In this document: in pieces, positions 1 through 9,483 of the stretch
How positions within the stretch are numbered: the stretch's first letter is position 1
Layout: every line of letters begins with the position of its first letter
Program-made: the position numbers and the translations under genes
Assembly: GCF_029873635.1 (NCBI RefSeq)
Contig: NC_080423.1
Location: 103,230,991 to 103,294,990, forward strand
Source: Malania oleifera
Lineage: Eukaryota; Streptophyta; Magnoliopsida; Santalales; Ximeniaceae
Reading direction: 5' to 3'
Length of the DNA: 64,000 nucleotides
The notes under the pieces: generated by a model
What the model saw: the letters and a program-made list of their open reading frames with translations, nothing else
Told to the model about the DNA's origin: nothing
Database searches by the model: none

Positions 1-398
1 ATGCAAATATAGGAATCATGCAAAATTATCGTGCCAGCTTGCATCACATAACAAAAGTACGATGTTTTGCAATGTAGGACATAGAGGAAAACACTCAAAT
101 AAAAAAATTATAATAAAAGAATGAAAAGGAAGAGTTTGGAAAATGTGGTAAACTTTGCAAAAACCCACAAGGATGATTCTCAAATCATGCACACACGAAA
201 TTCTCTCGATACTGCCCCCTCATGGTTTATTAATAGCCCATGCAAAACGAGAGGGAAAATTGATTTGTACTTTAAATCCAAAATTCAAACTAACTACCAA
301 CTGGTGGTTGACTAGTGTCCTAATCATTGCAGGATATCTCTTAACTGTTAGGACATGTGGCACAACCAAGACAATAAGCTAATCACAAGAATGGATTG

Positions 399-671
399 GG
401 TTAGATAATCACTTTACCTAAAAGGTTAAACTATTAGGTTGTAGGTCAACAATGAATGTCAAACTTAACACTTCTTTGCACATGCAACCTGACCGCATTG
501 TAGAGATAAACACACGATAGATAATACCCTTTATGGGAAATACAATAATTTTTTAAACATCACATAATAAATACGAGCACATAAACTCAAGGCCTTCTGA
601 TAACCAGCTTTAATATCATGTTAGATTATCAATTTACTTAAAAACTTAAGTTGGTAGGTTGTGAGCTAACA
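399..671 (-). mobile_element. Very small LTR element (SMART/TRIM-like)
   Basis: Two similar direct repeats of about 53 bp (399-451 and 619-671) flank about 167 bp of unrelated sequence. Read on the minus strand, the repeat at 619-671 is followed directly by a degenerate version of the initiator-Met tRNA primer-binding site (plus-strand positions about 606-618). The repeats start near TG and end near CA in LTR fashion. There is no coding capacity. The arrangement fits a miniature LTR retroelement of the SMART/TRIM kind, old and weathered. No clear target-site duplication was found, so the ends are tentative. Confidence 0.45.
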
Positions 672-1278
672 ATGTATACTAAGTTTTAATAGATTCAAAA
701 TTCAAAAAATAACTGGATCGATCGATTGCTCTCGAAGGGTCAATTAACCATCCATCAGCCCGCCTATTAGGTTGGTGCCAACATTTTTACATGTGCACGA
801 AGGAAAAGTGTGGGAAGGAGGATTCGCCGCTCATAAGTAGTCAATCGACCATCCTATTAAAGTTTCTATTTTCTCTTTGTTTTTACCTTGAAATTCAATT
901 CTTCACCTAATTTGTTATTTGTTCGATAAAAATATTACTATTGACATTTGCCATCCCAAGAAATTGTTTTGGGGGCAACTTCAATTTTTTTTTTAAACGA
1001 AAACCTCAACTTTATTGATAGCTCTCACTTATGGCGGAGGAATACCGTGATTACAAGTAAGACACGAGATTTATAAATAAACTATCAAAATCATCCTAAG
1101 CATCAAAACCAATACGTGTCTTTCAAAACCTGTACCATTGTCCAACTAAAACCATCTAAACAGGCCTATATGAACCAAAACAAACAAACACAAATAAAAA
1201 TAAATTACCTGCAAAATGAAGTCAATTACCTACAAACAAAACCCACAGATACTTTAGATACATTGAACAAATCGAGCG

Positions 1279-1330
<52 letters not shown>

Positions 1331-1598
1331 AGGTTTTCTTTGGAATTAATGTGTAGTTGAGGGACTTTGGGATTTCTTTTCTAGGGTTTTCTTACTCAAA
1401 CCAGTTTTTATTTTCCCAATTCTGGCATGCTTAAAGAACCTTAACTGATTAAAAAAACTTCAGGACATTCTAAAAATATAGATTTTGATAACTTTTAGTA
1501 TTAAGAGACTTTCCAGACTTGATATATATAAGTGAGCATGTACTAGTCGTTACTATATATTATTTTTATGAGAACTCATAAATATTTTCAATAATATT
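672..1598. other. Intergenic, with a gypsy scrap and an AT microsatellite
   Basis: No gene is seen. About 1009-1060, read on the minus strand, matches the sequence just before the polypurine tract of the gypsy element at 15.1 kb (shared block around 15126-15165), so it is probably a small inverted gypsy remnant. A (TA)n microsatellite occupies about 1280-1326. The short open frame across it at 1116-1331 is low complexity and is not called a gene. Confidence 0.5.
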
Positions 1599-2302
1599 TA
1601 TTGAAAATTCCACTTGTGAGTTTGTCTCACATTGAAAAATTTGAGTGGATGATGGGTGATTATATACATGGTTAGATCCAAGACCCAATAGAATGAGTAC
1701 TTATATACATGATTGGACCCAAGACCCAAAAGGTTTAAACTTTTGGGTCAAGTTGGTGTTTACCTATGTGTATCAAGCCTACCCATGAGCTCCTCCGATC
1801 CTTACAAGTGGTATCAGAGCTGATGGTTCATAACTCTGGGTGAGCGACGTTGTAAAAGTCGAGACATGAAACTAATTCTCTTGATGTGCTGACAGTTGGA
1901 AGACCAAATGTGTGGCCGAGACCAATAAGGATCATCTAAGTTAGGGATGGATTTGAATAAGGTCAAGACGTGAGAGTAGGATTGGTTCAGAGGCACGTGA
2001 AATGCAATCCGACGCACGTAAGACGCCAGTGGTAAGACCCACTTGAGCAACTATTGGGGAATTAGGTTCTCTCTCATAAGGGAGACAATTTTCGTTCAAG
2101 GGGGAGCAGTTGGAACTCACAAGTGAGTGAGAGATTGTTGAGAATTCCACTTGTGAGTTTGTCCCACATTGAAAAATTTGAGTGGATGATGGGTGCTTAT
2201 ATATATGGTTGGGCCCAAGACCCAAAAGGCTTAAACTTTTGGGTCAAGTTGATGTTTACCTATGTATATCAAGCCTACCCATGAGCTCCTCTGGTCTTAA
2301 CA
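1599..2302 (+). mobile_element. Complete TRIM retrotransposon with target-site duplication
   Basis: This is a 704-bp miniature LTR element. The 5' LTR is 1599-1806 and the 3' LTR is 2136-2302; the 5' copy is longer because of a short internal repeat. Just after the 5' LTR is a primer-binding site, TGGTATCAGAGC (1809-1820), and just before the 3' LTR lies a purine tract with AAGGGGGAGCAG (about 2099-2110). The element is flanked on both sides by the 5-bp duplication ATATT (1594-1598 and 2303-2307), so its ends are exact. It has no coding capacity and would have depended on proteins from other elements. It looks whole, with LTRs a few percent diverged, which points to moderate age. Confidence 0.88.
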
Positions 2303-2707
2303 ATATTGGTGTTCCAAGTCCTCCAATATTCGAATACGGGAAACTTATATTAAGCAAGCATGTGGGAGTTCCAATGGGATTATTTGAGTTGAGGGTTAAA
2401 ACCTGAAACCTTAAAACTAATTTTATTGACAATATACAAATAATTTGCATTATGGTATGATATTTCATATTTTAAGTAGGAACAAGAAGATTTTTACTTT
2501 TCATTGTAGTGAAAAAAAAATATTAAAAAAGATATTGAACAATATGAAACGCAACTCAATATAGTTTCCTTAAAGTGTAGTAAAGATTTTTACAAAAACA
2601 AGGATCTTACTTGAGATTTGACAAAAAGATATCTTGCAATATTGAAACCTAAATAATCTCTATATGAAAGAATCTTACATTAAATTAGTAGTAGGCATTA
2701 GTATATT

Positions 2708-2710
<3 letters not shown>

Positions 2711-2763
<53 letters not shown>
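2711..2763. repeat. (GA)n microsatellite
   Basis: Uninterrupted GA dinucleotides for about 53 bp. Confidence 0.97.
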
Positions 2764-2767
<4 letters not shown>

Positions 2768-2854
2768 TTGCTGCTGATTTAGTGGCCAGGAAATCTAATA
2801 TGATTCCACTTTCTTTCAAGTTACCAACTTTTACTCGTAAACTAAATTATCCTA

Positions 2855-2990
2855 TATTTGGGGAGGCATTAGATTTGGATTTGTATCGGATTTAAATAAG
2901 ATGTAATATAAAATTATATTAAAATTTGTTTAAATCTATTCAAATCCAAATTTAAGATTTGAAATTCATGCTCCTAAACACTACTTTAGG
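2855..2990. mobile_element. MITE-like fold-back, copy 1
   Basis: A short AT-rich segment with imperfect terminal inverted repeats: a left side containing AGATTTGGATTTG and a right side containing CAAATCCAAATTTAAG, then ATTCATGCTCC. A second, diverged copy is at about 37725-37840. Non-coding, so probably a non-autonomous DNA transposon. Target-site duplication not established. Confidence 0.45.
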
Positions 2991-3121
2991 ATTTTCGAAA
3001 AAAGAAAATAATTGATTCACGTTGGGGGTAAGGAAAGCGTGAACTATATTGGTTCCTTTTTCACCAAGGATGGAGGTGAGATGGAAAAAAATAAAAAAAA
3101 TTAAATATTATTTTTATTTAA

Positions 3122-3161
<40 letters not shown>

Positions 3162-5035
3162 TGTTTAAATGTGATTTTTTTTTATTTTTTAAAATTGAAA
3201 GATTATATAAAACATTTGTAGGAGATATATAATTAAAAAAAATAATACTCACAAGAGATCATTATCTCAGGCACTAGATTTTTAGACAATCTTAAATTTA
3301 GGGTTTTAGATGTGGTTAAAATTCCATAAAATTAGGGTTTTAAGGAAATGAAAAAAAATTTGAATTATTTTTCTGAAATAATTTGTTTAAATGTGGTCTA
3401 ATTTAAAAACATGTATATAAGATATATAATAATAATAAAAAATACCCACAACTCTCATTATCTTGTCTCCCTAAAGACCTTAAATTTAGGGTTTTACAAG
3501 CTAAAATTTAAATTTTCTTTTAAAAAAAAATTTGTCATTTTTATATCATTTAGGGACATGGGCCAACGTTTTGAGAGGTCCAAGCCCAAGATTGACATTA
3601 TGTGAATCTGTGGTAACCTGAAAAAAAAAAAATATTAGTTATCAATTAATTAATTAAATATTATTAAATTAATTAATGAAATAAACAAATAAAAGAAATA
3701 GTAAAAAAATTAAATTAAATTAAATTAAATTAAAATTATTCATTGTTAATTAATTAATTATTATTAAATTGAATTAATTAAGTTAAGTTATATGATGGTT
3801 AAACTTATATGCCTAAATGTATAAGGATAGATGATATATATAGGTATATAATATGATATTATTATAATATATAATAAAGTAAAAAGAAAAAAAAATAAAA
3901 AGGAAGCTAGAAAGCTTCGTAGGCGGATTTCAAATTGAAATCCACAGTTTCAATTTGAAATAGGCAGAGGCCCTCAAACGCCACCCCCCACTCTTCGTTA
4001 CTCTCCTTGTCTCCTCTCCCTCTTTCAATTTTTTGGTAAATATTCGGTCGATCAGAAAATCAAAAATATCGCTGGATTTCTAGCTCCGCCACCAACATTT
4101 ATACCAGTGCGGATTTATCGTAGGAACGGCGTAGACACTATTCCTGGGGTAAGATAACCTTTCCTTATTTTCTTAATTTCTCCTTAAATCTGCTGCTAAA
4201 TCGACGATCGGACACCATCATGAGGTCTTAGTCACGATCGTCGTCATTTTGATCGGAATAAATTTTTAATTTGAGTTTCTTAGGCACCACTCCAAAACGA
4301 GAGTGAAATTTGGAGAATTAAGTAAATTTATTATATTTGAGGGTATAATTATTTTTTTGAAATTTATGGGCTTAGAAAATATTAAAATAATATTTTATTT
4401 AGAATTGATTTAATGGAACTAGAACTTTTTTATTCAGGGTCCGAGTGAGCATCACAGGTATCTTTTCGGGGTCCCTGTTGGCGTAGTTCAAGAAATCAGG
4501 TAAGGGGAATATATATTAAATTAGATTTTTATGAATTAATTGGAAAATGAAATATGTTATGGATATACGTGTATATATTTTTGTATGAGTTTAAAAATGG
4601 TCAACCGTTTAAATTATGATTTTTGAGCTTAGGGCTGTGTTATTAGATATGTATATGTGAAAATGGACTGATGAAAGTGGAAGATATTTTCAGAATAATT
4701 ATGTAAGGAATGAAGGTATATTTTTAGTATATAAATGTTAAATGTAGGTTGACTTATTTTGCAGAAGATATATATGAATTTTACTGTTAAATAGTATGAC
4801 ATGGGTAAATAGGAATTCTGTGTGGATGTTATACGTATGAGATGCAGGATATACAGGAAATGAACTGAATATGAAAATGTTATATGAAATATGCTACATG
4901 TGAGTGTTAATGCAACCATGTAAAACAGTTGAAAGATGTTGGGTAAAATATGTGATACCCCATGGATGAAAGATTTAAAAAGATTAGATGTTACTACCCA
5001 TATCAACAAGATGCATCTTTCTTTTCAAAAGCTTT

Positions 5036-5113
5036 CCCATAAGAACTCCATAATTAAGCGTACTTGGCTTGGAGCAATCTTGGGATGGGTGACCACCTAG
5101 GAAGTTTTCTCAG
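5036..5113 (+). promoter_or_regulatory. 5S rRNA-derived Pol III promoter region, Cassandra 5' LTR
   Basis: The sequence follows plant 5S rRNA from its CCCATCAGAACTCC region through box A (here AATTAAGCGTACTTGG), the intermediate element and box C (GATGGGTGACCACC). In Cassandra elements this region is known to resemble an active RNA polymerase III internal promoter. It is part of the LTR and not a member of a 5S rDNA array. Confidence 0.9.
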
Positions 5114-5457
5114 GAAGTGTGTGAGTGAGGACAAAACACATTAAAAAGGACACGTGTTGGTTTGTGGGGTCAGTCATTAGTCCGATAAGGCCCGCCCCTG
5201 TTGTCTGGTCCAAGTGGAGGAGGAGAGACGCAGTGCTCCTTGGTAGAAGCAGGTTGGGGCGTTACTAATGGTATCAGAGTCAACGCCCATGGAAGTGTGA
5301 TGAGATTCACATCGCCTAGGTTTGAAAATGTGGGTTCGCAACGAAGACGTTGCATTCTATAAGTGGGGGGAAATGTGATACCCCATGGATGAAAGACTTA
5401 ACAAGATTAAATGTTACTACCCATATCAACAAGGTGCATTTTTCTTTTCGAGAGCTT

Positions 5458-5535
5458 TCCCATAAGAACTCCATAGTTAAGCGTGCTTGGCTTTGAGCAA
5501 TCTTGGGATGGGTGACCACCTGGGAAGTTTTCTCA
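5458..5535 (+). promoter_or_regulatory. 5S rRNA-derived Pol III promoter region, Cassandra 3' LTR
   Basis: Second copy, closer to the plant 5S consensus: box A reads AGTTAAGCGTGCTTGG and box C GATGGGTGACCACCTGGGAA. If transcribed by RNA polymerase III, it would read out into the host LTR and flanking DNA. Confidence 0.9.
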
Positions 5536-6924
5536 GGAAGTGTGTGAGTGAGGACAAAACACACTAAAAAGGACACGTGTTGGTTTGTGGGGCCAGTCAT
5601 TAGTCTGATAAGGCCTGTCCCTTGTTGTCTAGTCCAGGTGGAGGAGGAGAGACGTAGTGCTCCTAGACCCAGGTTGGGGCGTTACAAAATAATTGAAAGA
5701 TGTTGGGTAAAACAGTTGAAAAAAATTAGGTAAAACAGCTGAAAGATGTTGGGTATGTTATGAAATGAAATGGAAATGGAAATGAATGAAACATAAATGA
5801 AATGTGAAATGTGAATAACGTAACATGGGAATTAGTCACGTAAAGTGAAACGCTGCAAAATGACAAAGCTAAGAACTTGAACAAATGAGAATTACAGAAA
5901 AAATGATAGACAAAATAATGTATTATGGTATTATCAGTATTTATGCTAATAGAACGTGTTACGTTTGGGCGGGGTAGACTCTTCGTCCGAAGGCTTGCTG
6001 AGAAAGGCGAGTGTTCTAGTAAGTATCAGATGTAGTAGTAGGCTGCATAACGTACTAGGGTAGAGGGAAACTATTTGTATGTGCGGGTAGATTTTCCTAT
6101 TCTCGGGGGCCTTTGCGGTAAACTTTTGTATGAACTGTGTGAATACGGAATTAATCTATCACTTGAGAGCTTACTGAGTAAGGTGAGTGCCTTGATATGC
6201 TTCAGTTATGACCTTTGGGTTGTCTATTATATCAGAGCAAAGAGCCGCTACTTGTATGAGCGGATAATCACCCCTATCCTTAGGTAATCTCGTGGGTAAA
6301 ATACCTTACATGTGTTTGAATAAGATCAGAAAATAATTTTAGAAATTATGTTAATGATTTGCAAATTATGAATAATATGTTATATACAAACCTCATGTTG
6401 GCCGCACACTGTTTTAATATATTGTTTCTTTTCTTACTGAGATGTGTCTCATCCGAATGCAAATCTATCTTTTCAGGTTCTTCACGAGATCGAACTTAGA
6501 GAGCTCGAGGTTATTACAACATTTTTGAGTTATAAAAATAAAGGGTATAATGTTGATGATATTTTGGGATGTATAAAGTTTATGTTTTATGTTTTATGCT
6601 TTATACTTTATGTTTTGAAGTCTTCTAAGAGATGGATGGTTGTGAATACTGATTGTTGGAGATATGTAAATATGTGAATACAGGTGGATGAAAAGTTGAT
6701 TTTGGTATATAGATAGAAGTAGAAAACTCTGGTATTATATTGTTGGAAGATTATATTTGTATTTTCTACTGCACAAATGATATTAGAATGTCGGCTAGCA
6801 GATAATAAATGGATTAGTAGCACTTTGGGCCCACTTAGAGGGTCAGGGCGTTATAGAATCAGCCCATACTAGTTAGCCCAGGATCTGCATTGTTAAAAGC
6901 TTGTTCATATTTAATCCCTCACAC

Positions 6925-7330
6925 TAGGGTGTAACCGAGTCAAATCGAGTCAATATAGTAAAATGCTCAAATTTGACTTGACTCAAACTCGATCAATTTC
7001 ATAATTATTAAACTTGAACTCGACTTAACTACAAAACTCAAAAAATTTGAGATCAACTCGATTATAAATTAATATTAAATACATATATAAATATATAATG
7101 TACATATAATATTAAATATATTTATAAAATATATATTATATTACACATATAATATAAAAATAATAAAATATAAAAACTTGATTAGACTCGAAACTCAACT
7201 CGAGTACTATTATTGAACTCAAATTCGACTCATTAAAATACTACTAGTAGCTCGAAATTGACTTAAATTCAAGAAAATTGAATCAAATTGGGTTAGGGGT
7301 TGTAAGCTTGACTGATCACTTACACCCTTA
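6925..7330. mobile_element. hAT-type MITE with 8-bp target-site duplication
   Basis: This is a 406-bp non-coding element. Its ends are inverted: TAGGGTGTAA at the left and TTACACCCTTA at the right. A perfect 8-bp direct repeat CCTCACAC flanks it (6917-6924 and 7331-7338), the duplication length made by hAT transposases. The inside is rich in short ACTCGA-type words on both strands, so the whole element can fold back. It would need a transposase supplied elsewhere. Confidence 0.85.
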
Positions 7331-7338
7331 CCTCACAC

Positions 7339-8076
7339 CAATATTACTTTACATATTTGGTATTGCTTCCAAAAATACTACCATCTTTCTAGGCATGCAC
7401 CTCAGGTGTGAGTTTGAATGCTTTCAAAATTTTACTATTTTAAAAAATGGGAAGTTGCCAATATATTTTAGAAATTCAAAATTAAAATTATTTTATCAAC
7501 TTCTTAAGTTTTGAAGAGATGAGTTGAGCATGCATTATGTGCATATTGTACGTCTTCGAAATTGATGTCTCATTATTTAGAAAAGAGGATAAATTGTAGA
7601 GATATTTTATGAATTCAAAATCAAAAATAGTTTATCAATTTTTTATTATTTTTTTTAAAGAGATGAGGAATGGTGAAGATACTTTAAAAATTGTGTGGAG
7701 ATTAATTTGTAGAATATGTTATTAGTTATTTGTCCTTATTTTTAAAATTCAATTATTATTTGAAAACGTGCAAAAACTATTTGACGGGCATTGAAGGAGT
7801 TTTGTAGAAATATGATTAATAAAAAAAATTCTATTGATTATTGCTTGGGTTTGTTTAATTAATAGCATAGATGAGAGTTACGAAGATATTTTTAAGAATT
7901 CAAAATTGAAATCAATTTGCTAAGTTGCATGTATATTTGTATTTTTAAAAAATATTGTTAAATGATAATGCGTAAATAAGAGCTTTTTTGAAATATGGGA
8001 AAAAATAAATTATTTTCAATTTTCTTGTAAATAGAACTTAACTGGATGTCAACAAGTTTCTGTAGAGGTTAAAGAA
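7339..8076. other. AT-rich intergenic, nothing recognised
   Basis: The open frame at 7278-7514 starts inside the MITE and has no recognisable domain. The phrase AAATTTTTTA-type AT tracts and repeated ATTCAAAATTAAAAT words suggest degenerate non-coding sequence. Confidence 0.5.
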
Positions 8077-8089
8077 TGTTTAACTCGAC

Positions 8090-8315
8090 TAGTTTAGCCG
8101 GGTTGGCTCAAGTAGTAAGGGCGACTTGTGACTTTAGTGATCCCAAGGTCACGGGTTCGATTCTTCCTTAAGAGTCTACTCCGATGAATTATCAGGGGTG
8201 CGTCAATAGGCGAGCAACTTTCACCCCTCCCTCCCCGAGTTCGTTACCGCACTATAGTGTCCAAAGTGGCGCGATGGTAGTTGGAGTCCTTGGGTTATCA
8301 AAAGAAAAAAAAATT
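8090..8315 (+). mobile_element. tRNA-derived SINE, full length, with 13-bp target-site duplication
   Basis: The head has RNA polymerase III promoter boxes in tRNA order: box A in TTGGCTCAAGTAGTAAGGG (about 8103-8121) and box B in GGGTTCGATTC (about 8154-8164). A body without coding sequence follows, then an A-rich tail (about 8300-8313). The 13-bp sequence TGTTTAACTCGAC is repeated exactly on both sides (8077-8089 and 8316-8328), the expected product of LINE-driven insertion. The head is tRNA-like only; it does not form a full tRNA gene. Confidence 0.88.
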
Positions 8316-8359
8316 TGTTTAACTCGACCAAAATGCTTGATAAAAAGATCAGCAATCAA

Positions 8360-8533
8360 GGTCATGGGTAAGGGCGACTTGTGAATTATCCCTTGAGTCA
8401 TTACGCCCTTGAATTACCACGAAAGCGTCAATAGGTGGGCAGCTTTCGCTCCCTTGGGTTTGGTGCCACACCATAGTGTCCAAAGTGGTGCGATAATGGT
8501 TGGAGTCTCTGAGTTATCAAAAGAAAAAAAAAA
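8360..8533 (+). mobile_element. Second, 5'-damaged copy of the same SINE
   Basis: The sequence from GGGTAAGGGCGACTTGTG to the A-rich tail (about 8520-8533) repeats the body of the SINE just upstream, including the CATAGTGTCCAAAGTGG block. Its promoter head is mostly missing and its middle differs, so it is an older or 5'-truncated copy next to the first one. Confidence 0.8.
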
Positions 8534-9483
8534 GATAATAAATAAATAAGGTTGACTAGTAACAAATCTTATCTTCACTATACTAGTTATGAATTACATT
8601 TGATAATTCTAACATATGTATATACGCGTGTGTATATGTATTAATTTTCCAACATTATTTCTCTATTTAAAAAATAGTTCTCTATTTTAATTCTTGTCTC
8701 CTATTTATTTCATATTTGTTGTCAAATTTTAAAGGTTAAAAAAAGAAAGAAAAAACATTCAAATCTTTTAAAAATAGAAATTGTAGAAAATTTATAAAAA
8801 AAAAATCCTAAAAACTCAAGAAATTTTTTATTATTTTTAAAATAGATTGTGGTAAAGATAAAAAGTAAAGTATGTGATATTTTAGATCTTATATAGATAT
8901 TTGAGGGAGAGACTATTTAGGAAAAGGTCTTGTTAGATATTTTGATTTGCATGAGTGATTTGACATGTAATAAGGCATTATGAATTAAAGTAAAAACTTA
9001 AGATAATCATTATTTGTTAGGTGCCATTTGAAGAACACATATAAAGTGTGGGGGCTGTCGTCTCCTCTGAAAAAAAAAAAAAATGATTCAAAAGGAAATT
9101 TATTTATTTTGTCTCCACATTAAGACCACAATAAAGATAACAAGTGTATTTAAATGAATAAAAACTAATTAACGATTAAAAAATTAATCTTATTTAAAGA
9201 AAATCAAGTTTGCTGCCACTCTTCAAATTCAAATTTCCATGCTCTTATACTCCTTGCTGTAATTTTATTATCATTCTTTGTTTACTCGGTGTTTTATTTT
9301 CTTTGATCAAATACTAAGAAAAAGTGTTTTCTTCCTATTTTCTTTTGATGAAGTATATTAGGAACACTTGTTCCTTCCACTAAACTTTAGAAATGTGCAT
9401 AAGTAAATTACTTAAATAAAATAATAAGGAATTATGCAATGTCATTCAATGAAATTTTCTTTTGAGGCTACTAATAATGTAGT
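8534..9483. other. AT-rich intergenic, nothing recognised
   Basis: No open frame with a recognisable domain and no repeat ends were found between the second SINE copy and the gypsy cluster. Confidence 0.5.

Larger units (their letters stand above)
2303..3608. other. Intergenic with microsatellites and a MITE-like fold-back
   Basis: No gene is seen. It holds a (GA)n tract at 2711-2763, an (AAT)n tract at about 3121-3161, and the fold-back sequence listed separately at about 2855-2990. The rest is AT-rich single-copy-looking sequence. Confidence 0.6.
4951..5686 (+). mobile_element. Cassandra TRIM retrotransposon (5S rRNA-bearing LTRs), complete
   Basis: This is a 736-bp element. The 5' LTR is 4951-5266, the 3' LTR is 5374-5686, with a 107-bp interior between them. 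The interior starts with a primer-binding site beginning TGGTATCAGAG (5269) and ends in a purine tract (5361-5373, AAGTGGGGGGAAA). Both LTRs start TGTGATACCC and carry a segment clearly related to the 3' two-thirds of plant 5S rRNA, the hallmark of the Cassandra family. A perfect 5-bp duplication AAATA flanks it (4946-4950 and 5687-5691). It has no coding capacity. The two LTRs differ at roughly 6% of positions, mostly transitions, suggesting insertion on the order of a couple of million years ago under usual plant rates. It sits in the same orientation as the gypsy LTR that hosts it. Confidence 0.95.
3609..6855 (+). mobile_element. Ty3/gypsy solo LTR interrupted by a Cassandra element
   Basis: The LTR begins TGTGGTAACC and ends GGGCGTTATA, the usual gypsy pattern of ends complementary to each other. 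Perfect 5-bp target-site duplications GAATC flank it (3604-3608 and 6856-6860). Without the nested 736-bp element and its duplication it is about 2.5 kb. No primer-binding site, gag or pol is present, so it is a solo LTR left by recombination between the two LTRs of a former element. A CT-rich leader (about 3990-4030) and splice-like signals (GGGGTAAGAT at about 4146, CAGGTAAGGG at about 4498, TCTTTTCAGG at about 6470) match those in the LTR at 15.3 kb. Confidence 0.85.

Noticed and set aside
5036-5535. 5S rRNA genes
   Set aside because: Only part of 5S rRNA is matched, and both copies sit inside LTRs of a Cassandra element with its own target-site duplication; no 5S array or full gene is present.
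8097-8170. A tRNA gene
   Set aside because: Box A and box B are present, but the arms do not close into a cloverleaf, and the unit continues to an A tail with a 13-bp duplication, which makes it a SINE.
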